From Kiritimatiellia bacterium (GTDB taxonomy: Bacteria; Verrucomicrobiota; Kiritimatiellia; RFP12; UBA3636), in the NCBI GenBank assembly GCA_017450425.1, contig JAFSUV010000074.1, positions 1 through 7,138 on the forward strand: a DNA stretch of 7,138 bases, in the 5' to 3' direction. The position numbers and the translations under genes were made by a program. Numbering within the stretch: the first letter of the stretch is position 1; every line of letters starts with the position of its first letter. Of this stretch, positions 1 to 6,537 are shown in pieces. Below the pieces are notes generated by a model. It did not search any database, had not been told where the DNA came from, and saw nothing but the letters and a program-made list of their open reading frames with translations.

Positions 1-3000
1 ATGCCGAGGATGCGTTCGGCGCGGACAATGACGGAGCGGCGGGGCATGGCGTCCTCTATCTGGCCGATTTTAAGCTGTAGGGCCTGTAGGAGCGCTCCTT
101 CGGTCGGATCGAGTCCATCGTGAACAAACTGCCGGAGCATGGTTTTCATGCTCTTGGCGAACCGCGCGGCGCGGTCTTCGCGGGCAAGCGGCCCTTCGGA
201 GGGCGTCTGCTTTATCCAGCGGTCGATGTAGGCGGCAAAGAGCAGCGCCAGGTCGTGCGCGTCCGCGACGTCGATGCCGTTGCGCCGGAGCATTTCCGGC
301 GTCGGCACGAAGGGGTTGAACTTCTCGGCGTCGGGGGCGCCCTTGCCCTGCGAACCGTCTCCGGCGCCGGCTTCGCCCTCGGCGGCGTCGCCGGCTTCGC
401 CCTCGGCGGCTTGTGCGTTTGCGCCGCCAGCGCCCTTGCCGGCATTATTGAAATGCCTGTCCTGTTCGCGCCGCCGCCGGGCTTCGGCGTCCTTGGCGCG
501 GGCGTCTTCAAGGTCGAGCAAAAGCCGGTTGAGTTTGATTTGGCGCAGTTCGTCCTGCGCGGCAATGGCGCGCTCGCGCCGGGCGAACTCCTCGGCGGTC
601 GGGGGGCCGACGAACTTTTCCGGATCCGGGGCTCCTTCGGCGGGTTTTTCTTCGGGCCGCTCCTCGACGGGGGCGAAGGTGTCGGGTTCGACGTCGATGA
701 TTGAGCGCACGAGGTCGAGGCCGGTCTCGCTCACAAGGTCGTCGTGCGACGTCTCGGTGGCTTCGCGCACGACGGAGCGGCGGGCTTTCTGGATCGCGCG
801 CTCGGACGCCTTGCCGATCTGCTCGCCCTCCTCCATGCCGGAGTCGAAAAGGAGCATGGCGTTGTCCATCAGGCGCTTTTGGGTCATGTCGCATAGGATG
901 TCGGCAAGGGCGCGGCGCCGGCTGTTGCGGCGGCGCTGTAGGTATTCTTCGGCCTTGGCGCGCGCGTCGATGTGGTTTTCGGCGGAGCCGAGGATGCGGC
1001 CTAGGCGGGCGTAGTCTTCGCCCGTGCGGTTGCGCCCGGCCAGTTCGTCGGCGGCGATGATCGCCCGGAGCATGATGTCCGGGTCGGCAAGCGTGATGTT
1101 GAAGTCGGATGTCGGCGCGATGGAGTAGCGGGAGGCTACTTCGCCGCCGCTTCCGCCGCGTAGAGCCGATCCAGTTCCGCCATTATCGCCTCGGCTTCCG
1201 CCAGTTGCTTCTGATACCACTCCGGGCGCGGACGAACCGAACCGTTCGCGGATGCCGTCGGGGCCGGAGCGCCCGTTGAGGACGTATCCGTGAAGTTCGC
1301 TTCCTGTTGCCCTGCGGATGTCATAGCCGAGAAATGCGTTAAGTGCGTCAACAGTGGGAAAAGTACTCTTTTTCAGCACTTTAGTCAACTGCCCTTGCGC
1401 CGGCTTCACGTTCTTGCCGTAGCGCCCGGCTGCAAGTGCCGTCACGGCGCGGATGTCGGCATCGGGATGTGCCCGGAGAATCGCGTCCACGGCGCTGACG
1501 GTTGTTTGCCCGCTCGTCCACGTGTCATCGACGATGATGATCTGCGGGTTGTCGGAAAAGTCGATTTCAGCCGTGTCAAACTCGAAGTCGGCGCTTGCCC
1601 GCTCGTTCTGCCCTTTGCGGGTAAGGGTCTGTGAGGTTTTCTTCTGAAGGTGCAAGTCCACGCGCGCGTCGAGCCGCCGCGCCAGTTCCCCTGCGTACGC
1701 GAATGGAAGCCGGTTAAGGCTCTTCCCTTCGACATTTGTCAAGGGGAACAGCGCGACAACCGGCCTTGACGGATCGAGCGCGGCCTTTAGTTCCGCGACG
1801 GCTTCCGGCTTGAGGTAGTGTTTGACAACCTCCTTTGCCGCCCCCGTGTCGGCGTGGTACTTGCCGAGCAGGTACTTGCCGAGCCATTCGGTTCTCTTGT
1901 CGGCGGCGAGGGCGCGGGCCTCGTCTTCAAGGCCGGAGAGGATTGCGTCAGCCTTTGTCTCGTCGCCGGCTTCGCGGAGGCGCTTGGCCTCGTCGTAGCG
2001 GGGCATGACGCGTCCGCGCTCCTCCTTGAAGCGCGATCCCTCTAGTGCGCCGATGCCCGTACTCGATGCGACGCGCGGCGCGAGGTTCGGCAGGGCTTCC
2101 CAGTCGAGCGCGCGGGTACCGACGCTGTAGCGCCACGGCGTCCCTGCGCGCTGCCCGGAAAGGGCGTCGGCCGCAGCATCGGCGCCCGGTGCGTCGCCGT
2201 AGCGCTCCATGCGCCCCTCCGCCCGCATCGACGCGATTGCGTCCGCGCCGGCCGCATACACGATGTCGAGCAGCGGGACGCCCAGCGCCGCCGCCACGCC
2301 CTGCATCGCGCGCTGCTCCCCGCCCGTGATTTCATCCGGCGCATAGACAACGAACGACGACACGCCCGCGATGCCGCCGAAAACGGCGCGCGCGCCCTCC
2401 GGCGTCATCCCGCGCAGCGCATCCTGCGGGAGGATGCGCACCGTCTCGACGCACAATTTTGCGTCAAGTCCTATGACGACGGGCTTTTTGCCGTCCTGCC
2501 GGACGAGCCGGACAAAGTCCGCCATGTCGGACACGCTGCGCAGCTGCACCCCCGCCGGCCCCGTCTCCCACGCCTCGTGGGACTGCCGCCGCGCGGGGAG
2601 CGTGTATTCGCGCCCGTCGAGAACCGAGTGGTAGCGCTCCCCGTCCGTGATCACGTGATCCTTGACCTCCAGCCCCAGCACTTGCGCGCCCTGCCGCAGC
2701 CGCACCGTAAGGGCGAAGTCCTCCCGCGACGGCGTCGGGTCGGCGCTCGGATGGTTGTGCGAGAGGTAGATGCCGGTCGCCCCTTCGGGAACGTTCGCGA
2801 AAATGTCGCGGGGGTGGACAGGGGCGCTGCTCAACGAGCCGATCGAGACGATGCGGGCGTCGAGAACCTTCCCGCCGGCATCGACATAGACGGCCTTCAT
2901 CATCTCCTGGTATGGCGAGCGCAGCGCCATCATCATAGCCGCCACGTCCTCCGCGCTGCGGATTTGGAGCCCCTTCACCGCCGCGCCGAAGCCCTCCGGC

Positions 3001-5219
3001 CGCGTGAACTGCTCCGCGATGACGCGGGAAACGGTCGGGAACTGCCCCCGGTTGGCCTCCGGCGAAGCGAACGCGCGCGCCCAGTCGCCGGCTCCCGCGT
3101 CCCCGGCGAACAGCCGCGCGTAGAGGTCGCGCGTCTCGCGGGCGAAAAGCGCGGCGGCGGCGTGGAGCGCGTCCATTTCCGCCTTGCGCCGGCCCCGCAG
3201 CCCGTGCCGCCGGGCGTAGTCGGCGGTTTTGCCGGGACTCGCGACAAGCGCGGCAAAGTCGCGCTCCCCCTGCGCCGCGCCGACGCTGTAGCGGATGTCG
3301 TCCCGCTCCGTGTTGAACCTCTGCGAGAGCGGTATCACGTTCCCGGCGTCGTCGTAGGTCACTGCCGCCTCTTTCATCGACTCGGCGTTGCGGACGAGGA
3401 CTTCGTTGTGCTCGATGCCCGTAAAGTCCATCACGCCTTCGATGAAGGCGGCGTCATGGCCGGCGTAGCGCGACAAAAGCGCGTTTTTGAAGCCCTCCTG
3501 CGCCCAGTTGTGCAGGGAGGGGTTTTTGACGGCGAGTATGACGGCATGGCGAACGCCGCCGAAGCGGTCGGCGTAGGAGGGGTCGTCGGTGAGATAGACG
3601 TCGCCGAAGCCGTTTTTGTCGGCGTTGGGGTCGAGGACGTTGTGGCGGGCTTTCGCGCCGTGGAAGAACACGATGGGGTCGCCGTCCGCGTCGGTCACGA
3701 GTTCGTCGCCGTAAACCTCCTTGGCGCGGGCGACGAGCATTTCGACGGCCTTCCCGTAGTCGCCGCGCCGCACGGCGTCCATGTAGGCGGCGTCCTCGGC
3801 GGGGGTCACGGAGTAGCGCACGTCGGGGCGCTCCGAGAACACGCCCGCGTTGTCCGTCGCGCTCTTGATCTGCGTCGGGGACTTGGCGACAAACCATGTG
3901 ACGGCGCCCGGATGGTCGTTCCCGTCGCGGTCGGCGTCGATCACGAGGCCGTCGCTTCCCGTGTACGCGCGGTCTCTTGCCTCGTCCTTCGCGCCTCCGG
4001 CGTAGCGCTTCCACGCATAGTCGAACTCCGCCATGTTCGCGTAGTGTTCGCGGAGCGGCTCCCGGATGTTCAGGAAAACGGGCGTCTGGAAATACCCGTC
4101 GCCGCCGAAGCTGGCGTCCGAGGTGAAGTAGAAGCCAAGGTTGGCCGTCGGCCATGCGCTTGCCTCCTGCGCCCTGCCAGCATCGAACACGGCCTTGCCT
4201 GGCTCCTCCGCGAGCGGGTCCCAGTGCGAACCGTGCCACACGACCAGCGGCTCGCCGTTCGCGTCCACGACCTTCGAGACGGAGGAGGGGTTGACAGCGT
4301 AGAGCGATTGGAGGATACTACGTCCCACAGCAACGCTTTTGCCTTGCTTGGAGCGTAGTAGCTTGGCTGGCAGTGAAGAAGCGTTGCTGCCTTTTTTAAT
4401 CTCGGATTCCAGAAAGACCTCGTGCAGATATAGACGGTGGGTGTTGGCGTCCGTTCGCGCCCGACAATACACCAGCATGGAATCGCCGTTGTAATTTGTC
4501 CGATACGCGAAATAGTGATTGTCGATGGGATTTCCGTCAAAGTCCGGTTGCGAACCAAGATAGATTGCTTTTTTGAATCCATCCACTAGTGATGGAATGG
4601 TATCGAATTTTGCTTGCCCAAATCCGTGTTCAAGCGATGTTTGAATGCTCTTTGCGTCGATGTCGATTTTGCCGATTGCCGTATCTTTGGCAATCGAGTT
4701 CCCGTATGTGGATTTGAACCATTGAACGGCTTGTTTTTTCGCAACCGTCTTTGACGTCTTTCCGTCTTCGTACCCCAGCCATTTTTCATGAACAGCGATT
4801 TCAGAAAGGCGGTCGATGGCCGTTCTTCTTGCGAGTGCTTCCCAGTCCCCGAACCAGCGCTTGAAGTTCTCGGTGCGCACCTGCACCCACTGGCGCTCCG
4901 TGAGATGCGTGTCGGCGCCGTTGGGCGCCTTCATCCAGCCGGGCTTGCGCGTCCCGTCCGGGTTCGTGTAGCGGGCGGCGACGGAGTCGTACTGGCGCTC
5001 GGCTTCTTCGAGTTCCGCGACGGTGGGCGGCGCGGCGGGGGTGATGGAAAATGCGTCCGGGAAGTCTTCGGGCGCGGGTGCCGTATCGAAAGTCGCCGGG
5101 TCGAACGCGAGGTTGTCGGCGGTGTCACCGCCAGCGGCGGCACCGCCAGCGGTGTCACCGCCGCTGGCGGCTTGCGCTTCGCGCTCGCGGTCGGCTTCGA
5201 TGTCGAGGGGGGGGGCGAC
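1..5219 (-). CDS. Giant polyvalent protein (ART/JAB/PRTase modules), both ends unresolved
   Basis: This is one uninterrupted reading frame of about 1,739 codons, still open at the left edge, so the C-terminus is missing. Seen in translation order: a low-complexity linker, the conserved linker RWFGDWE, an LPD3-like module, two ADP-ribosyltransferase-like modules (WHGS/YFTSD and FHGA/YLTDD), a RadC-type JAB module (HNHPS...D), a degenerate JAB-like copy, a phosphoribosyltransferase loop (VDDTWTSGQT) and a helical charged tail. This architecture is typical of polyvalent proteins of phages and conjugative elements. These are thought to enter the recipient cell with the DNA and to counter host defences or modify host molecules; that role is inferred here. 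There is no convincing start: the nearest in-frame ATG is 4934 and the nearest upstream GTG is 5351, inside the regulator gene. I set the right end where protein-like sequence begins. The gene is probably 5'-truncated or frame-broken. The domain identities are firmer than the function. Confidence 0.85.
3..1121 (-). other. Helical, charged C-terminal region of the polyvalent protein
   Basis: After the last RYSI motif the chain is mostly predicted helix: ADPDIMLRAIIAADELAGR, ARLGRILGSAENHIDARAKA and a very basic stretch QRRRNSRRRALAD. An acidic, proline-rich linker (EERPEEKPAEGAPDPEKF) follows, then a likely coiled coil around RQIKLNRLLLDLEDARAKDA. A Gly/Ala/Glu low-complexity repeat is followed by further helices up to the window edge. 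I do not recognise a named domain. A structural or DNA-associated role is possible, but nothing in the sequence shows it. Confidence 0.5.
366..410. repeat. 24-bp tandem repeat, two copies
   Basis: The 21-base string beginning gccggcttcgcc occurs at 366-386 and again at 390-410, a period of 24 bases. On the minus strand it encodes two copies of an eight-residue AEGEAGDA/AEGEAGAG unit inside the low-complexity linker of the polyvalent protein. The period keeps the reading frame, so copy number could change without breaking the gene. Confidence 0.8.
1320..1830 (-). other. Type I phosphoribosyltransferase module
   Basis: The segment starts around VVKHYLKPEAVAELKAAL and contains SRPVVALFPLTNVEGKSLN, FAYAGELARRLDARVDLH and the PRPP-binding loop IIIVDDTWTSGQTT (loop at 1503-1532), followed by a helix and ADIRAVTALAAGRYG. 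Two hydrophobic beta residues, the acidic pair DD and T-S-G form the signature of type I phosphoribosyltransferases. The substrate base is unknown. A role in nucleotide or PRPP handling, or as an effector, is inference. Its last third (1321-1380, 26 of 60 bases G or C) is less GC-rich than the gene as a whole. Confidence 0.75.
2247..2549 (-). other. Degenerate second JAB-like copy without metal site
   Basis: Directly after the JAB module, VQLRSVSDMADFVRLVR, VVIGLDAKLCVETVRIL, RAVFGGIAGVSSFVVYAPDE and ALGVPLLDIVYAAG follow the same order of segments as LQIRSAEDVAAMMMALR, AVYVDAGGKVLDARIVSI, RDIFANVPEGATGIYLSHNH and VLGLEVKDHVITDG in the intact copy. The HNH signature is replaced by APDE, so zinc cannot bind in the same way. 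I infer a tandem duplication with loss of catalysis, perhaps kept for binding. The similarity is by eye and distant. Confidence 0.45.
2595..2969 (-). other. RadC-type JAB metalloprotease module
   Basis: The translation LQIRSAEDVAAMMMALRSPY, then MKAVYVDAGGKVL, SAPVHPRDIF and HNHPSADPTPSRED, followed by VLGLEVKDHVITDG, is a near-complete RadC/JAB domain. The JAMM zinc motif H-x-H-x(10)-D is intact: the two His and Ser lie at 2745-2759 and the Asp at 2718-2720. The usual HPRE before the metal motif is HPRD. JAB domains are isopeptidases or peptidases in general. RadC-type copies are frequent in mobile elements, and their substrate is not established. Confidence 0.85.
3285..3719 (-). other. ART-PolyVal-type ADP-ribosyltransferase module 2
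   Basis: A second, divergent copy of the fold follows the first directly. VTDADGDPIVFFHGAK carries the first His, GFGDVYLTDDPSYADRFGG the second motif, and HAVILAVKNPSL the following strand. The ending is ESMKEAAVTYDDAGNVIPL and then NTERDDIRYSV. The 'AVTYDDAGNVIPLSxRF' tail is typical of the family, but the usual QIKS is ESMK here, so the third motif is altered. Whether this copy is catalytically active cannot be judged from sequence alone. Confidence 0.7.
3810..4286 (-). other. ART-PolyVal-type ADP-ribosyltransferase module 1
   Basis: The module opens with SKVVDANGEPLVVWHGS, the strand carrying the family's first NAD-binding His, followed by GFYFTSDASFG (second motif) and VFLNIREPL. It then carries DGLVIDADRDG and ends with TWFVAKSPTQIKSATDNAG, followed by FSERPDVRYSV. 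The 'PTQIKSA' and 'D(I/V)RYS' ending is characteristic of ART-PolyVal domains. Such domains are predicted to transfer ADP-ribose from NAD to a target; the target here is unknown. The module follows the LPD3-like module with only a short linker. Confidence 0.75.
4290..4790 (-). other. LPD3-like module of the polyvalent protein
   Basis: The module begins near HEKWLGYEDGK and includes SIQTSLEHGFG, then FKKAIYLGSQPDFDG, HYFAYRTNYNGDSMLVYCRAR and RLYLHEVFLESEI. The order 'S-I-x-x-S-L-x-H-G', an AI/NA-type strand with a QP motif, and the terminal 'LYLHEV' resembles the large polyvalent-protein-associated domain LPD3. The related PBECR (barnase/EndoU/colicin/RelE-like nuclease) folds are the alternative. 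No catalytic residue can be assigned with confidence. The DNA here is much more AT-rich than the rest of the gene (23 of 60 bases G or C in 4561-4620) and uses many A/T-ending codons. Confidence 0.5.
4839..4970 (-). other. Conserved polyvalent-protein linker (RWFGDWE motif)
   Basis: The translation runs from YTNPDGTRKPGWMKAPNG through LTERQWVQVRTENFK to RWFGDWE. This string commonly precedes ART-PolyVal or LPD modules in large phage and mobile-element proteins. It usually sits in the interior of such proteins, which argues that sequence N-terminal to it has been lost. The first in-frame ATG (4932-4934, the M of GWMKAP) lies inside it and has no visible ribosome binding site, so it is an unlikely true start. 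Confidence 0.65.
5121..5170. repeat. GC-rich palindromic repeat cluster
   Basis: The string ggtgtcaccgcc occurs at 5121-5132 and 5151-5162, a 30-base period. Caccgccagcgg occurs at 5126-5137 and 5141-5152. The inverse, ccgctggcgg, lies at 5161-5170, giving a perfect 10-bp stem with an 8-base loop (5143-5170). It lies within the frame as a Gly/Ala/Asp/Thr linker. No T tract follows on either strand, so it does not look like an intrinsic terminator. It resembles a short interspersed palindrome or a recombination scar. Confidence 0.7.
5207..5215. repeat. Nine-G homopolymer near the 5' end of the giant frame
   Basis: Nine consecutive G on the plus strand are read as C on the coding strand. Such runs slip easily during replication and are also a common sequencing-error site. 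If the run were one base shorter, a TTG at 5221-5223 (with AGG nine bases before it) would be in frame with the polyvalent protein. At nine it is out of frame. Confidence 0.85.
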
Positions 5220-5260
5220 GCAAACGCGCTCGCCTACGGCGGCAGCAACTGGCCCCTCTC

Positions 5261-6382
5261 CTACCCTTCCATCAAGCGGAATTTCCGCATGGACGTGCCG
5301 GTGCGGCGGGCAAATTCGCGCTTGAAAAAAGATTCGGACGCGTAGCCGCACTCCGCGACCACGAGGAACACGGGCTTGTCGGTGCGCCGCAGAAGTTCGC
5401 ACGCGCGCTCGAACCGGGCATCGTGAACCACCTCAAGAATGCTCTTGCCGGTCGCTTCGCGGAAAAGCCGCGTCGCAAGTCGCCGCGAACAGCCCATCGC
5501 GCGCGCGACATCGTCCAGCCGCACCGGTCCGAGGCAGGAGTTTGCGCGGATGAAATCCATCGCCCGCGCTGCGCGGGAGCCGGCGGGCGGGGTCGCTGCG
5601 GCACCGGTTGATCCCCGGCGCACTACGCCAAGCGGCCCGTAGCGCTCCAGCGCCGGACCCGAACCGGAGCGCTCGATTTCACGCGCGAGAGCAGCCAAGA
5701 GCAGCCGTCCCGCCTCATAGAAGTCCGGCGCCACGCTGGTAATGCCGGGCTGGACCGCCTCGCAGAAAAGTTCGTCATCGTCCACGCCGCACAGGGCCAC
5801 ATCCTGCGGGATGCGCAGACCGCGCGCCCGCGCCGCGTGGTGGACGCGCTGGGCGGTGGCGTCGTTGGCGGCCAGTATGGCGCATGGACGCGGCAGGGCG
5901 GCGAGCCAGGCGCCGAGCGGGCCTCTGCGGTACGCCGAAAAGCGCCCTCCGGCAGCGCGGACGGCGGCACGGAAAGCCGCCTCGCGTTCGCGGCTCCAGA
6001 AGCGCGCCGGATCGGAGCCTACGAAGCCGAACGATGTCCGTCCCGTGCCCAGCAGTTCACGTGCGGCCGCCCGCGCAGTCGCCGCCGAGTCGTGCAGTAC
6101 GCATGGATGGCGGTCGCTCGGACGCGCCGGGTCCTGGTCGAGATACACGACAGGAAGGTCGCCAAAAGCGGCATCGGGCGGTCGCCCCGAACACTGCGCC
6201 CTGTCAACGAGGCAGCCGACCGGGCTCCACGTGCGCAGCGCCTCCCGGATGCGGGCGGGGGAATCCCCGCCGCCGGCGACTTGGAGCAGCCACCCCCGCT
6301 CCCGCGCGCCCGCAAAGGCGCCCGCAAGCTTCTGCCGCCACGACTTGCCGGTGGTCGATTGGAAAAAGAGCACCGCGTCCAT
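5261..6382 (-). CDS. XylR-type AraC-family transcriptional regulator
   Basis: A cytoplasmic DNA-binding regulator of 373 residues, close to the usual length of XylR-type proteins. Residues 1 to about 270 form a LacI/periplasmic-binding-protein-like sensor. Visible are LPVVYLDQDP, the helix after HDSAATARAAARELL, GFVGSDPARFWSRERE, and PCAILAANDATAQRVHHAAR then IPQDVALCGVDDDELFCEAV with ITSVAPDFYEAGR. The last 100 residues form the AraC double helix-turn-helix: LDDVARAMGCSRRLATRLFR and FLVVAECGYASESFFKREF. I chose ATG 6382 because AGGA lies 8 bases upstream (6391-6394) and the sequence then starts MDAVLFFQSTTGKS, like relatives. An upstream TTG at 6430 gives a 16-residue extension and is less likely. 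It is divergent from the DUF5107 gene, so local control of it by a sugar ligand is inferred; the ligand is unknown. The polyvalent frame follows the stop codon within about 40 bases. Confidence 0.93.
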   Translation of the reverse strand: MDAVLFFQSTTGKSWRQKLAGAFAGARERGWLLQVAGGGDSPARIREALRTWSPVGCLVDRAQCSGRPPDAAFGDLPVVYLDQDPARPSDRHPCVLHDSAATARAAARELLGTGRTSFGFVGSDPARFWSREREAAFRAAVRAAGGRFSAYRRGPLGAWLAALPRPCAILAANDATAQRVHHAARARGLRIPQDVALCGVDDDELFCEAVQPGITSVAPDFYEAGRLLLAALAREIERSGSGPALERYGPLGVVRRGSTGAAATPPAGSRAARAMDFIRANSCLGPVRLDDVARAMGCSRRLATRLFREATGKSILEVVHDARFERACELLRRTDKPVFLVVAECGYASESFFKREFARRTGTSMRKFRLMEG

Positions 6383-6390
6383 GGGACGAA

Positions 6391-6394
6391 TCCT
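6391..6394 (-). promoter_or_regulatory. Ribosome binding site of the regulator
   Basis: AGGA on the minus strand lies eight bases before ATG 6382. It supports that start over the TTG at 6430. Confidence 0.6.
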
Positions 6395-6437
6395 ACCGCT
6401 TCCGTTCTCCGGAATCAATCGCCTTTGCAAAAAATAA

Positions 6438-6468
6438 ATGCCCGATGCGACATGTTTTCATGCCCGTT
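6438..6468. promoter_or_regulatory. Candidate AraC-type operator: direct repeat 22 bp apart
   Basis: Atgcccgat (6438-6446) and atgcccgtt (6460-6468) are direct repeats whose starts are 22 bases apart, two helical turns. AraC-family dimers typically bind direct half-sites at about 21-bp spacing. The pair lies in the divergent intergenic region between the regulator and the DUF5107 gene. The second half overlaps the small inverted repeat cccgttcggg (6463-6472). Binding is inferred from geometry and position only. Confidence 0.45.
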
Positions 6469-6504
6469 CGGGTGCTTCGGCCATGCGGCGGCGCGATAGC
6501 ATTT

Positions 6505-6521
6505 GAACAAATCCGAACAAA
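6505..6521. repeat. GAACAAA direct repeat, 10-bp spacing
   Basis: Gaacaaa occurs at 6505-6511 and 6515-6521, one helical turn apart, ending 16 bases before the DUF5107 start codon. It could be a second regulator site, part of the 5' leader, or chance in an A-rich leader. There is no direct evidence of function. Confidence 0.4.
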
Positions 6522-6537
6522 AAAGGCGCAAGAAACC

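Noticed and set aside
120..704. 194-codon plus-strand open frame
   Set aside because: Glycine- and phenylalanine-rich antisense shadow of the C-terminal region of the giant frame. It has no domain and no ribosome binding site that stands out.
3454..4239. 261-codon minus-strand open frame
   Set aside because: Extremely arginine-rich frame offset from the ART modules. It is the usual out-of-frame product of GC-rich DNA.
2577..4358. 593-codon plus-strand open frame opposite the polyvalent gene
   Set aside because: It is the antisense shadow of a very GC-rich coding frame, rich in V, R, G and A with no recognisable domain. The minus strand carries clear ART, JAB and linker motifs over the same bases.
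5143..5170. Rho-independent terminator for the regulator
   Set aside because: The 10-bp stem is strong but no T run follows it on either strand, and it lies within the downstream reading frame.
4788..5345. 185-codon plus-strand open frame over the junction
   Set aside because: It has no recognisable motif and is Gly/Val-rich. The opposite strand carries the conserved RWFGDWE linker.
6383..6430. Upstream TTG start for the regulator at 6430
   Set aside because: The added 16 residues do not resemble family N-termini, and the ATG at 6382 has AGGA at a proper 8-base spacing.
5742..6437. Plus-strand open frames across the regulator gene, also 5837-6499
   Set aside because: They oppose a regulator with full sensor and AraC HTH motifs. 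Their composition is Arg/Ala/Ser-rich and featureless.
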